DNA of 64,000 nt from Saccharopolyspora phatthalungensis (lineage in GTDB: Bacteria; Actinomycetota; Actinomycetes; Mycobacteriales; Pseudonocardiaceae), in NCBI RefSeq assembly GCF_014203395.1, contig NZ_JACHIW010000002.1:310001-374000 (forward strand), in the 5' to 3' direction. The notes beneath the pieces were generated by a model that had not been told where the DNA came from, did not search any database, and saw nothing but the letters and a program-made list of their open reading frames with translations. Made by a program: the position numbers and the translations under genes. Shown piece after piece: positions 36,247-47,128 of this stretch. Every line of letters starts with the position of its first letter. The first letter of the stretch is position 1.

Positions 36247-36575
36247 TCATCCCTGTTTGCCGTGGACCACGGTAATGATCGGCAGTAGGGTCGCGGTCGC
36301 TGGAACGCCGATCTCACGTGGGGTGGCCCCGGCTGGTGTAGGAACGTCGACGAGTCGTTCCAGGAGCTGGTACAGCGCGACCTGGCCCTCGTCGACTGCC
36401 GCTCGTTCGTCGTCAGAAAGCGGGATGTTCGCCAGCATCCGCTGGAGATTGTCCTTGGCCTCCAACAACTGTCCTTTGCTTGACGCCTTCGGCGTATAGA
36501 AGTCGCAGCGCGCACAGGCCATCCGATGTGGACACTGCTCGAAGAACGTGTAGGTGCAGTAGCCGTGGCCGAGAT
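36247..36575 (-). pseudogene. Integrase C-terminal fragment inside Tn3 pieces
   Basis: Reading from about 36575 the minus strand gives LGHGYCTYTFFEQCPHRMAC, then ARCDFYTPKASSKGQLLEAK and a helical tail (PLSDDERAAVDEGQVALYQL) to the stop at 36247. The Cys cluster with FYTPK is the C-terminal extension of recombinases carried on Tn3-type elements. The catalytic domain is absent. Confidence 0.7.
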
Positions 36576-37361
36576 CGCGACCAGCGCCTCGGCGAGCTCC
36601 GAGCGGGGCACCACGGCCTCGATCTCAGCCCACACCTGCGCCAGGCTCACCGACTCGACCACATCACCGGCTTCGGCGGCCTGCTCGGCCAAGTCGTCGT
36701 GCGCGCCGGTGACCTCCCACAACACCCCGAACGCGGCGACCAGTTTCGCTGACGCCTTCCCGAGTTTGGGCAGGGTGCGCAGCTTCTCCTTGGCCGACTC
36801 CCGCTCCGCACGGGCCAGCAGTTTTGAGGAGATCAGCACATCCAGCAGGTCCAGGGCGTCGTCGACCGCACGGGTTTGAAGGTAAACCACGGTGGCCAGC
36901 AGCGTCGCCAACCGCCGCGAGTCCCCATGACGACGCAAGAAGCTGGCCTTGCCCTGCACGCCGTAGCGGGACAACTCGGCCAACCGCCGCGGCGGCACCA
37001 CCACCTCGGTGTCGACCTCGGCGAACCCCAGCCCCAGGATCTCCGCGGCCCGCTGCAACGCGTCGACCATCGCCGGCCCCGACACCCGCACCGGCGGCCG
37101 ACGCAGCTGATCCAACCGCGAATTCCGTTGCCCCTCCGGCACCTCCAACAACCCGTCAAGGGCGGCGCGCTGCTCGTCGTCAAGCAGCTGGTGCAGCGTC
37201 TCCCACAACCGCTGACTTGCCGCCTCCCGCCGCGAGGACTCCACCAGACTCCGGTCGACGTCGTCGAGAAAGAAGAACCGCTCTAACTCGACCCGGGACA
37301 ACGACTCGGGCAACCGGCTGTAGGCCGTGGCCTGCTGATCGGACAGGAACTCAACGGGCAA
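36575..37361 (-). pseudogene. Tn3 transposase N-terminal fragment with internal deletion
   Basis: Starts with the standard Tn3/DUF4158 opening PVEFLSDQQATAYSRLPESL and FFFLDDVDRSLVE, then jumps in frame to REAASQRLWETLHQLLDDEQ, so about 140 family residues are missing. It continues with RRLAELSRYGVQGKASFLRR and LDVLISSKLLARAERESAKE to VPRSELAEALVAIS, where the frame runs into the integrase fragment. A chimera of deletions, not a working transposase. Confidence 0.82.
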
Positions 37362-37641
37362 CGCAGTGCCTCCTGCTGCTTACACCGCCCACCGTGGCGG
37401 CACCGCGGCGTACCTCAGCAGCGCAACCAAGGTCAACTCGCAAACCGGCAGGTCACGGCTTAGCGCCAGTCTTCGTTCCGATGTTCCTCAACACCCGGGA
37501 TGGCCGGTGCCTGCCTGGAGCCCGCAACAAGCGATCGTCATGATGGGGTGCCGTTAACGACCGTGTCGCCAGCCCCAAATGCGGGTGATCTTTGATCGTT
37601 TGTCCAGGTTGATCTGAGGTTGTCCGGCACGATGGGAGTCC

Positions 37642-38105
37642 ATGGGGCGGCAGCCGGTGGGCATGGACGAGCTGGTGGAGCACTGGACGGTGCTCGATGA
37701 CGAGGCGGACCTGGTCGCGGGGAAACGTGGCGGGACGCGGTTGGGCTTCGCGCTGCTGCTGAAGTTCTACACCCGGCACGGTCGGTTTCCACGGGGGCGG
37801 GGGGACTTCCCGGCCGAGGTGGTGGAGTTCGTCGCCCGGCGGATAAATGTGCCGGCTGCCGAGTTCGAGTCCTACCAATGGAGCGGCAGCACGATCGAGT
37901 ACCACCGTGCCCAGATCCGCGAGCATCTGGGCTTTCGGGTGTGTTCGGTGCAGGACGCGGAGAAGCTGACGGCCTGGCTGGCCGGCAGCGTCGCGCATGC
38001 CGAGCGGAACGCGGACCGGGTGCGCGATGAACTGCTGAAGCGGTGCCGGGAGGAGTTCGTCGAACCTCCGGCACCGGATCGGGTCATCCGCATGGTCCGC
38101 ACTCG
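37642..38105 (+). pseudogene. Tn3 transposase N-terminal (DUF4158) fragment, plus strand
   Basis: Reads GMDELVEHWTVLDDEADLVA, then GKRGGTRLGFALLLKFYTRH, GRFPRGRGDFPAEVVEFVAR and YQWSGSTIEYHRAQIREHLG, a full DUF4158 domain for about 150 residues. After RVIRMVRTR similarity is lost (the open frame continues to 38199). It differs from the minus-strand copy just upstream, so it is a second element. A likely C-terminal partner lies at 41402-41543. Confidence 0.8.
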
Positions 38106-38188
38106 GGGCAGGGTGCTCGGACCAGGTCACTTGCGATGGAACGGTTGGACTGCGCGGCATAATCCGCAAGCGACGACGGGGGGCCACC

Positions 38189-38635
38189 ATGCCTCTTGAG
38201 GGCGAGTACGGGCCGAGTCCGGCTCGGTGGATACGCGAACAGGTCGAGCTGTACGAGAGTTCGGGCGGCACGCGGGGGACGACGCTTTGGGACACGGGCC
38301 TGCCCGTCGTCATTCTCACCACGCGCGGTGCGCGGAGCGGCAGGCTTCGTAAGATCCCGCTGATGCGCGTGGAGCACGAGGGACGGTATGCGGCCGTGGC
38401 CTCGAAGGGTGGCTTCCCGCGTCATCCGGACTGGTACTTCAACGTCAGGTCCGACCCGCACGTGGAACTCCGGGACGGCGCCGTATGCCAGGACATGACG
38501 GCCCGTGAGGTTACCGGGGACGAGAGGGCCGAGTGGTGGGAGCGCGCGGTCGCCGCGTATCCGACATACGCGGAATACCAGGAGGAGACCGACCGCGTGA
38601 TCCCCGTCTTCGTGCTGGACCCGTGTGCGTGGTAG
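38189..38635 (+). CDS. Deazaflavin(F420)-dependent nitroreductase (DDN) family protein
   Basis: A 148-residue split-barrel flavin-like protein of the DDN family: [20 protein letters not shown], then [20 protein letters not shown] (the F420/phosphate-binding tract), and [20 protein letters not shown] with VELRDG. These enzymes use coenzyme F420 in actinobacteria to reduce quinones or nitro compounds. It sits between Tn3 halves as probable cargo. Start ATG 38189; an Arg/Gly-rich segment precedes it with no clear Shine-Dalgarno. Confidence 0.9.
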   Translation: MPLEGEYGPSPARWIREQVELYESSGGTRGTTLWDTGLPVVILTTRGARSGRLRKIPLMRVEHEGRYAAVASKGGFPRHPDWYFNVRSDPHVELRDGAVCQDMTAREVTGDERAEWWERAVAAYPTYAEYQEETDRVIPVFVLDPCAW

Positions 38636-38767
38636 GGCCGGACAGTCTCACGAGCGCCTGCCCCCGGCATGCGAACAGAAGAAGGCCCGGTGAGGCAGGG
38701 GCAAGGTCTCGTGAGACGGGACAGGCGGGCACCACCCGGCCCACCCCGAGGGAGGCCAAGAGGCGAA

Positions 38768-39218
38768 TGGTCGACCGGATCTCTCTGCGGCACTCCACCG
38801 ACAAGCAGACCGACGCGCGCCAGCGCCACGCCCTCGCCCCGCTGCTGGCCGCCGGCGCCCCACCTACGAAGACCCGGCCACCTTCCACCGCCGGCTCTCC
38901 CTTGACCGCACCGGCTTCACCAGGCTCCTGGACGAAGCCGTCGTCGGCGACACCATCCGCATCGCCGACGCCGCGCGCCTCTTCCGTTCCGTCGCCGACA
39001 ACCTCGCCCTGCGTCCGGTGCTGATCCGCCGAGGTCTGCACCTGCGCGTCGAGTCCGGACTGCTGGCCGGCATCGATCTCGCATCCGATGTCCCCGGCAC
39101 CAAGATGATGGTCTCCGTCCTCGCCGCCGTGCTGGAGTTCCAGCGCGACATGATCAGCGAGAACACCCGCGAAGGCGTCGCCGCCGCCGAAGCCGCCGGG
39201 TCGGTGCGGCTGGGTTAG
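38768..39218 (+). pseudogene. Serine resolvase, frameshifted and C-terminally truncated
   Basis: The start (ISLRHSTDKQTDARQRHALA) resembles Y-x-R-V-S-T-x-x-Q-T of resolvases. Near 38860 coding moves to another frame (DRTGFTRLLDEAVVGDTIRI), then returns with IRRGLHLRVESGLLAGIDLA and MMVSVLAAVLEFQRDMISEN, TREGVAAAEAAG. The helix-turn-helix domain is missing. The catalytic serine position is changed to RHS in the start block. Dead. Confidence 0.7.
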
Positions 39219-39331
39219 CCGGTGGGGTCGAGGTTGAGGCCGAGCTCGATGCAGGTGGCGAGTTGGTGGGCCCAGGGCCAGGTTTCGGGGACGCGGATCT
39301 TGCGTGTGCGTTGGCCGCGGAGGGCAGAGTC
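39216..39331 (-). pseudogene. Transposase C-terminal remnant
   Basis: One minus frame ends with RTRKIRVPETWPWAHQLATC and IELGLNLDP then a stop at 39216. Phrases like RKIRVPETWPWA close several insertion-sequence transposases. Only about 38 residues are seen. Confidence 0.4.
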
Positions 39332-39574
39332 CTGTGGCTGCTCGGGCTCGGTATGGCCGCTTGCAACCTCACGGGTGCCCGACTTGGCGTCCACTACGCG
39401 CTCCAGCGCGGAAGTCGATTCATTCGGATCGTCTTGCTGTGCGTCGTCATCGCGCTGGTCGTCAAGCTCGCCTACGACCAGTTCGCGTGGTGGCCACGAG
39501 CGAACCTCATCAGGGCAGCGCCTTTCGAGATCCGGTCCGCCTCGGGGCAGCCAGGGTCAGACCGTCGGCCGTGA
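39325..39574 (+). pseudogene. TauE/SafE-family exporter, C-terminal fragment
   Basis: The frame carries LGLGMAACNLTGARLGVHYA, LQRGSRFIRIVLLCVVIALV and VKLAYDQF. This is the last two membrane helices of a sulfite-exporter TauE/SafE protein. The front of the gene is replaced by transposase debris, so it is inactive. Confidence 0.7.
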
Positions 39575-39682
39575 CCAGCCGGGCCGCCACGCCGGATTCG
39601 CCCTGCAACCGCACGGGCCCGTTTTGGAGTCGTGATCACGTGGCTGGGAAAGGATTGGACGGGGTGATGCTCGGGCTTGTAG

Positions 39683-41377
<1,695 letters not shown>

Positions 41378-41401
41378 TTTCGCCTGAGCAACCGAAAAGG
41401 C

Positions 41402-41543
41402 CCGTGAGGAAGAGGTTCTGGCGCACATTTCGCCCGCGCACAGCGAGTACATCAACTTCTTCGGTGCGATCGAGGTGGATATCGACCCGCTTTGTGTTGC
41501 TTCGTGGCCCGATGCTGTGCGGGTGCTCAGTGAAGGAGGGTGA
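41402..41543 (+). pseudogene. Probable Tn3 transposase C-terminal end
   Basis: The plus frame reads EEEVLAHISPAHSEYINFFG and AIEVDIDP before TGA 41541-41543. Tn3-family transposases of the DUF4158 group end with a similar LAHLSP-x-x-x-x-x-IN-x-F/Y-G block. It overlaps the 3' end of the minus-strand TetR gene. Family call moderate. Confidence 0.5.
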
Positions 41544-42156
41544 GCAGGCCCTCGACGCCGCGGTGGAACGCGGCGCCGACGCTCTCGACGCCGTCGAGGT
41601 GGGCGCCGGTCACGGCGCCGTCGCGCATCATGACGAAGTGCCGTGCGGCGTGCTCTGGTTTGCCGCGCCGCGGTGAGTCCCCGAAGACCTGCGCAAACAG
41701 CTTCGTGAGCGTGGTCACGTACCAGGCTCGGTGATCGAGGACCACTTGGCGCACCGGGTCGTTGGGGTCGGGGTACTCGTTTGCGGCGTTGAGAAAGGCA
41801 CACCCGCGGAACTCTGGTTTGGCCAGGTCGTCGGCAACGGCGGTGCCGATCGTGCGCAGCGCGTCGGCCGGCGACGGCGCGGCTTCGATGATGGCCTGCG
41901 CGTCGGCGCGGATGTGGGCGTCGACGCCGCGCAGGTAGGCGAGTACGAGGTCTTCTTTCGAGGGGAAGTGCCGGTAGAACGTCGCTCGCGTGGCTGGGGC
42001 CTCGGCGAGGATCCGCTCGACCCCGACCGCCCGGATCCCCTCGCGGTAGAACAGCGCGCTGGCCGTGGACAACAGCCGTTCTCGGGCCTCGGACCGCCCC
42101 TGCCTCCCCGAGCTGCTGTTCGGGCTGTCGGGCGCGGAGCGGATCGGTGTCGCCAT
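41527..42156 (-). CDS. TetR/AcrR-family regulator
   Basis: A 209-residue repressor. The helix-turn-helix is ARERLLSTASALFYREGIRA and VGVERILAEAPATRATFYRH, FPSKEDL. The C-terminal part (FRGCAFLNAANEYPDPNDPV, then MMRDGAVTGAHLDG) is typical of the TetR_C_33/YxaF-like group. ATG 42156 fits the family start. It is divergent from a small open frame and the DUF308 gene. The A/G-rich segment after the start carries an imperfect palindrome that is the likely operator. Confidence 0.92.
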   Translation of the reverse strand: MATPIRSAPDSPNSSSGRQGRSEARERLLSTASALFYREGIRAVGVERILAEAPATRATFYRHFPSKEDLVLAYLRGVDAHIRADAQAIIEAAPSPADALRTIGTAVADDLAKPEFRGCAFLNAANEYPDPNDPVRQVVLDHRAWYVTTLTKLFAQVFGDSPRRGKPEHAARHFVMMRDGAVTGAHLDGVESVGAAFHRGVEGLLTLLH

Positions 42157-42158
42157 GA

Positions 42159-42187
42159 ACCGACCGTAACAGAAAGAACGATCGGTC
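42159..42187. promoter_or_regulatory. Probable TetR operator
   Basis: ACCGACCG (about 42159-42166) and CGATCGGT (about 42179-42186) are near-complementary arms (7 of 8) flanking TAACAGAAAGAA. It lies just upstream of the TetR start and fits an autoregulatory site. Confidence 0.5.
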
Positions 42188-42257
42188 TTGCAATCGCCGG
42201 CGATGTCTGCCAAGCTCGGCGCTGCAAGAGAGAACAGTCTTTCTACCTGGAGGCATC

Positions 42258-42407
42258 ATGTCGAGCCGAGACGCGACCTGCCGGTGGCAGGGCGACCTGC
42301 TGCGCGTCTCGGTCGAGGTCACCCTGGGGCCGGCCACGGGCGGGGGCTTCGAGATCAGCGGGATGGCGGGTACCACGATCGCCCTCGACGCCGCCCTGAC
42401 CCCGTGA
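42258..42407 (+). CDS. Small open frame, probably truncated gene (49 residues)
   Basis: Starts at ATG 42258 seven bases after GGAGG. It encodes SSRDATCRWQGDLLRVSVEV, then TLGPATGGGFEISGMAGTTI and a short tail. It is the first gene on the divergent side of TetR, where a TetR target would stand. Sequence up to 42600 shows further coding-like scraps (LTDDQVARLTATAHPAAAAD), so the original gene is likely broken. Function unknown. Confidence 0.35.
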   Translation: MSSRDATCRWQGDLLRVSVEVTLGPATGGGFEISGMAGTTIALDAALTP

Positions 42408-42738
42408 ACGCCGACCACCCGCACCACGCGCCGAGGGTCCTGGGGGACCCGCGAGTCGAGGAGCAGCGCGGGCAATTCGCCCTCGCTCGCCCACCTCGAG
42501 GAGAACGTCGCGGCCGCCACGCCTGCGGTTGACCGACGACCAGGTCGCGAGACTCACCGCAACAGCCCACCCGGCCGCCGCGGCCGACAACCAGGCATAG
42601 AGGGACGCGCACTCCATTCTCACGGTTGTCTCGGCGCTCACGGTTGTCTGGGCGCTTGAGAAGACCGCTTCCACATTCGGCTCGACGCAGCCTCCTTTCC
42701 CATGGGCACTGATCCACCTCGAATGAAGGGAATCTGGC

Positions 42739-43332
42739 ATGACCACCACCCCGGCTGCGACCGGTGTCGCAGCGACACTTCGGCGGCTCTACTTCGTGCG
42801 TTTCGGGTTCGCCCTCGTCTGGGCGGTCCTGCTGTTCCTGACCGCGTCGAGCATCAGCCTGCTGACCGCGGCGCTGCTCGTGCTGTACCCGGTGTTCGAC
42901 GTGGCCGCCGCCGTCGTCGATGCCCGCTCCGCGCGGGTCAACGTGGCCGGCGGGTCCGCGAACGGGTCCGCCGCGGGTCTCTACGTCAACATCGCGATCA
43001 GCACCCTCGCCGCCGTCGGACTCGCCGTCGCCCTCACCTCCGGCATCCCAGCCGTCCTGCGAGTCTGGGGGGCATGGGCCGTCGTGGCCGGCATTGTGCA
43101 GCTCGTCGTGGCCATCCGGCGGCGCCGACTGGGGGGACAGTGGGCGATGATCGCCAGCGGGGCCATCTCCGTGCTGGCCGGCGTGTCGTTCTTCCTCATG
43201 GCGTCGAGCGCAGGAGCTTCTTTGGCCAACGTGGCCGGCTACGCCCTGCTCGGCGGCGTCTTCTTCCTCGTCTCCGCGCTGCGCCTCGGACGGAACGCCA
43301 GCCAGAGCACCGGGTGGGAGGAACTGACATGA
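42739..43332 (+). CDS. DUF308/HdeD-like membrane protein
   Basis: A 197-residue membrane protein with six hydrophobic helices: YFVRFGFALVWAVLLFLTAS, LLTAALLVLYPVFDVAAAVV, AAGLYVNIAISTLAAVGLAV, VLRVWGAWAVVAGIVQLVVA, WAMIASGAISVLAGVSFFLM and ANVAGYALLGGVFFLVSALR. This is the DUF308 arrangement. AAGGGAA lies about 9 bases before ATG 42739. Role is unknown; HdeD-like proteins are linked to acid or stress response. It could belong to the TetR regulon upstream. Confidence 0.87.
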   Translation: MTTTPAATGVAATLRRLYFVRFGFALVWAVLLFLTASSISLLTAALLVLYPVFDVAAAVVDARSARVNVAGGSANGSAAGLYVNIAISTLAAVGLAVALTSGIPAVLRVWGAWAVVAGIVQLVVAIRRRRLGGQWAMIASGAISVLAGVSFFLMASSAGASLANVAGYALLGGVFFLVSALRLGRNASQSTGWEELT

Positions 43333-43390
43333 CCGACCCGCGCCCGGGAATCCGCCTGACCACGCCCTCGGCGTGCGATGTCGGTGGAAA

Positions 43391-43852
43391 TCAAGCGTGG
43401 TGATTTTCACCGACATCGCCGGAGACCGCGAAGATCGCGGAGACTTCGACCGGTGCCCCGGAAGGCAGGCTGTGCACCCCGATCGCGGCACGTGCCGCGG
43501 GAGGTCCGCCAAGGTGCGCGGCGACGCGCTCGCTGGCACCGTCGGCCACCGCCGTGTGTTCGGTGAAGTCCGCAGTGGTGGCCAGGTACACGGTCAGCGA
43601 CACGGCTTCGGCCAGGCCGACCCCCGCGTTCTCCGCGGCGTGGTGGGCGGCGGCGATCGCCCGCTGCGCGGCGAGCGCGGCGAGTTCCTTGCCCTGCTTG
43701 AGATCCAGATCCGCACCCAGCCGCCCCGCGGCGACCAGGCGAGAACCGTTCCTGGGGGTCATGCCGGCGGTGAACACCAGGCCACCGGCCACTCGGGCCG
43801 TGGCGTAGTCACCCGCCGGTTCCGGGGCCTCGGGCATCGTCGCCGCACTCAC
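43391..43852 (-). CDS. RidA-family protein
   Basis: A 153-residue YjgF/YER057c/UK114-family member. Family enzymes hydrolyse reactive imines/enamines produced by PLP enzymes. Visible: DYATARVAGGLVFTAGMTPR, then LAALAAQRAIAAAHHAAENA, LAEAVSLTVYLATTADFTEH, and PPAARAAIGVHSLPSGAPVE. The last block holds the R-x-A/T of the family and SLPSGAPVEV the C-terminal E. GTG 43852 overlaps the stop of the M24 gene by GTGA. It is last in the minus-strand operon and may protect from intermediates of the aminotransferase. Confidence 0.88.
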   Translation of the reverse strand: MSAATMPEAPEPAGDYATARVAGGLVFTAGMTPRNGSRLVAAGRLGADLDLKQGKELAALAAQRAIAAAHHAAENAGVGLAEAVSLTVYLATTADFTEHTAVADGASERVAAHLGGPPAARAAIGVHSLPSGAPVEVSAIFAVSGDVGENHHA

Positions 43853-44997
43853 AGCTGCGGGCCGATCTGGCAGGACGTCAGCACCTCGTGCCCGTCCTCG
43901 GTCACCAGCACCGTCGCCGACAGGCCGATTCCGGCCACTCCGGAGATCCGCAGCGTCGGAACGACGTGCACGACCATGCCGGGCTCGAAGGTGCGCTCCT
44001 CGGTCTCCTTCAACGACAAGATGTGCCCTTCGCCCCAGTCGGGGGCGAAGGCGATGCCGACCGAGTAGCCGCTGCGCTTGCGGTAGGTGTGCGCCAGAGC
44101 GGCCTCGGCGATGACCTCCTTGCAGATCTGGTGCGCGGCGGCGGGCGAACCACCGGGACGCACTTCGGCCAGTGTCGCGGCCCGGGCATCGGCGCACGCG
44201 CCGGCCATCGCCGCGGCTTGGCCGGATAGTTCCCCGGTCCACACGGTGTGCATGAGAGGCGCGTTGTACCGGCCGACGGTCGCCGACATTTCCAGCAAGA
44301 CCGGCTCGTTCGCGCCGATCACCCGGTCGCTCCAGCTCGCGTGGATCGTTCCGGCTCGCGGCCCGGAGGCCACGAACGGCTCCATGCCGAAGTACTCCGA
44401 GCCGGTCTTGATCAGCCCGCTGAACGCCGCGGCCGCGACTTCGCGCTCGCTGGCTCCGGGCACCGCGGCCCGCGCGGCTGCGGCCATGCCCGCGTTCGTG
44501 CTGGCAGCGGCGGCGCGGATCTGCTCGATCTCTGCCGCGGACTTGATCAACCGTTGTCCGGCCAGGGTGTCGTCGACGTGCACGATGCGTGCGCCGGTGG
44601 CTTCGAGCTTGCCGGTCAGCTGCGCGAAAAGCGCCGGTGGGAAGAACCAGGACCGGGCCTCGACACCGACGGCGCGGGCGTTGGGCGCCATCTCCGCGAG
44701 CAGGTCGACGGTGGCCTGCACCGGGTCGGCGGTGTCGGGATAACCGACGATGTGTTCCAGGTGGGTGGTTTCCCCGGCGTTGACGGTTTCCGTTTCGCGG
44801 CTGAGCACCGCGACGTCACCGGCCGCCGTCACGACCAGGCACTGGTAGGTGTAGTAGCCGGGGGTTGCGTGACCGCTGAGGTAGCAGACGTTCTCCGGGG
44901 TGTGGACCACGGCGGCGTCGAGTTCGTGTTCCCGCAGCGCCTTGCGGAGCGTGCTCACGCGGGCGTGGTATTCCTCGGCGGTGAAAATCGGGGGCAT
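43849..44997 (-). CDS. M24-family hydrolase, ectoine-hydrolase (DoeA/EutD)-like
   Basis: A 382-residue pita-bread protein. The N-terminal creatinase-type domain ends near 160 and the catalytic one starts at RLIKSAAEIEQIRAAAASTN. In classic aminopeptidase P the strand would show D-x-x-D metal ligands; here EPVLLEMSATVGRYNAPLMH has none. SGYSVGIAFAPDWGEGHILS follows, similar to DoeA/EutD, which open the ectoine ring to N-acetyl-diaminobutyrate. So a metal-independent amide/amidine hydrolase is likely. ATG 44997 follows AAAGGCGAGG. It is in the operon after the nitrilase and overlaps RidA. Confidence 0.82.
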   Translation of the reverse strand: MPPIFTAEEYHARVSTLRKALREHELDAAVVHTPENVCYLSGHATPGYYTYQCLVVTAAGDVAVLSRETETVNAGETTHLEHIVGYPDTADPVQATVDLLAEMAPNARAVGVEARSWFFPPALFAQLTGKLEATGARIVHVDDTLAGQRLIKSAAEIEQIRAAAASTNAGMAAAARAAVPGASEREVAAAAFSGLIKTGSEYFGMEPFVASGPRAGTIHASWSDRVIGANEPVLLEMSATVGRYNAPLMHTVWTGELSGQAAAMAGACADARAATLAEVRPGGSPAAAHQICKEVIAEAALAHTYRKRSGYSVGIAFAPDWGEGHILSLKETEERTFEPGMVVHVVPTLRISGVAGIGLSATVLVTEDGHEVLTSCQIGPQL

Positions 44998-45026
44998 GTC
45001 CTCGCCTTTCCAGGGTCGTATGGCGA

Positions 45027-45890
45027 TCAGGCGTCCAGGATGATCCGATGTGGACTCGCGGTAGGTCGGGCCGGCAGCAGATCGGTACGCAGCTCGGCCA
45101 GGTACGGCAACCTTTTTCGGGCAGCGGCGATCGCCAGCGGGTCGATGTCGACGGCGGTGATTCCGGGTTCGGCTCCGGTTGTGGTCAGCTGGTCGCCGGT
45201 GGGGCCCCAGGCTCCGCTGCACCCGAAGTAGCGTTCACCGGCCACCTCGCCGATGGCGTTGGCCACGACCGTGTAGACGGTGTTCTCCACGGCGCGCGCC
45301 GGGTGGTAGATGCGGTAGCGGGGTTGTGTTGCTCCGGCGGCGAAAGCCGAGCTGAAGACGAGGGCGTCGGCGCCGGCCCGGGCGTATGCCCGGCCGAACT
45401 CCGGGAAACCCGCGTCGTAGCAGATGCCGACGCCGAATGCGAGGCCGCCGAGTTCGGCGACCACCAGCGCGTCGCCGGGTGCGAAGGCCTGCTGCTCCGG
45501 GCCCCACAGGTGGGCCTTGGCGTAGCTGCCGCGCACGCGTCCTCGGGTGTCGATGGCGACGACCGAGTTGTACGGACGCCCGCCAGGGAGCCCGGGCACT
45601 GCCGCTCCCAGCAGCACCGCGATTCCCTCGCGCGAGCACGCCTGCGTCAGCGGTGCCAGCGGCGAACTATCGTCCGGCGCTCGTCCGGCAGGTGGCAGCG
45701 GCAGCACCCATGAGTCGGCGTCGGAGGCGATCGCGGCGGGGTCGTAACCGCAGGCGAACAATTCCGGCAGCACGAGCATCCGCGCCCCGGCCGCGCCCGC
45801 CGCATCGGCGAGTCCGGCTGCCCGCAGCAGGTTGTCGGCGATCTTGCCCGCGGCGGCTTCGGCTTGCCCCAGCGCGATCCTCACTGCCAC
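45027..45890 (-). CDS. Nitrilase-superfamily carbon-nitrogen hydrolase
   Basis: A 287-residue amidase of the nitrilase superfamily with the full catalytic triad: Glu in LVLPELFACGYD, Lys in SYAKAHLWGPEQ, and Cys in FGVGICYDAGFPEF. The C-terminal block ARAVENTVYTVVANAIGE is also typical. Substrates in the family are amides, omega-amides and N-carbamoyl amines. Its GTG start at 45890 overlaps the end of the M20 gene by about 10 bases, indicating translational coupling inside the catabolic operon. Confidence 0.9.
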   Translation of the reverse strand: MAVRIALGQAEAAAGKIADNLLRAAGLADAAGAAGARMLVLPELFACGYDPAAIASDADSWVLPLPPAGRAPDDSSPLAPLTQACSREGIAVLLGAAVPGLPGGRPYNSVVAIDTRGRVRGSYAKAHLWGPEQQAFAPGDALVVAELGGLAFGVGICYDAGFPEFGRAYARAGADALVFSSAFAAGATQPRYRIYHPARAVENTVYTVVANAIGEVAGERYFGCSGAWGPTGDQLTTTGAEPGITAVDIDPLAIAAARKRLPYLAELRTDLLPARPTASPHRIILDA

Positions 45891-47099
45891 CAGGTGCTCC
45901 CCGGCGAAAGCAGGTGCGTGAAAACTCCACGGTATTTCCCCACTGCCGCGCGGAGTTCACCGACCGCGATGTACTCGTCGACGGCGTGCATGACCTCCAG
46001 CAGTCCCGGCCCGCACACCAGCGCGGGGACCCCGGCGGAGCGGAAGTGTGTCATGTCGCAGTTGACCGTCAGCCCTCCCGGCTCCCCGTCCGCTCCGGCC
46101 GCCACCAGCGCTTCGCGGCAGGCTCGCACGAACGGCGCGTCGGTCGGTGTTTCCGACGGCCCACCCGTGCTGGGCGCGCATTCCGCGATCCGAGCCCGCG
46201 CCCCGGTGCCGGCGGCGTTGAAGTCCCGCAACACGGCGTCGATACCGGCCAGCACCTCGCCGGGATCCTCACCGGGCAGCATGCGTCGGTCGAGGGTGAT
46301 GCGGCAGCGGTTCGGGCACCGCGTTCGGCGCCTCTCCCCCGCCGATCAGCACGGGGGTGCAGGTGGGCGAGCCGAGCAAGGGGTGCCGGATGGCTTCCAG
46401 CCCCTGGCTGTAGCCGTCGAGCGCGGCGAGCACCGCACCGGCGGCGTTGACGGCGTTGACGCCCTGCTTGGGCGTGGCCGCGTGCGCTGCGACCCCGACC
46501 ACTTCGATCACCGGGCGGATCGATCCTTTGTGGGCGGTCAGCGGCCGCATGCCGGTGGGCTCACCGATGATGACGGCATCCGGCAGGTCGTCGGCCTGCG
46601 CCAGTTCCGAGAGCAGGTGGCGAGCACCGGTGGAGCCACCCTCCTCGTCGGACACGGCGGTGTAGACGAGTTCGCCGATCAGCGGCGCACCGCCTTCAGC
46701 GGCGACCAACTCCGCCGCGGCGCAGGCCATCGCGGCCAGTGCTCCTTTGGCGTCTGCCGCTCCGCGGCCGTAGAGTTTCCCGTCGCGCACAGTGGGTTCG
46801 AACGGTTCGCTGGTCCAGCCCGGCCCTGCCGGAACGACGTCCAGGTGGGAGTTGACCATCAGCTTCGGGCCGTGTTCGGCGAACCGGCGGCGCGCGAGCA
46901 GGTTGACCCGGCCGGGCCCGAGTTCGTCGATGTCGACGGCGAATCCGGCGGCGTCGAGGTAGCCGGCGAGCACCTGGGCGCTGGTGCGCTCTTCCCCGGT
47001 GGGTGTCGTCGAATCGCAGGCGACCAGGGCGCTCAGCAGTTCCAGGACGCCGTTGACCGATGTCGCGGCCGTGGTGGGGTTCTCGGCGGTCGTGGTCAT
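45881..47099 (-). pseudogene. M20-family (ArgE/DapE-type) deacylase with a single frameshift
   Basis: The N-terminal 265 residues carry the zinc site: LMVNSHLDVVPAGPGW (H-x-D), YGRGAADAKGALAA, VYTAVSDEEGGSTGARHLL (catalytic E-E) and IGEPTGMRPLTAHKG. Near 46316 the frame is lost at GEAPNAVP; continuing one base over gives NRCRITLDRRMLPGEDPGEV and then VNCDMTHFRSAGVPALVCGP and MHAVDEYI to TGA near 45883. One additional C in a CCC run would explain it. Intact, it would remove an acyl group from an amino acid, as DoeB does with acetyl-diaminobutyrate. Start ATG 47099. Confidence 0.85.
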
Positions 47100-47128
47100 G
47101 TCGTGGGTCCTTCCGGTGGTGCGTGGGA

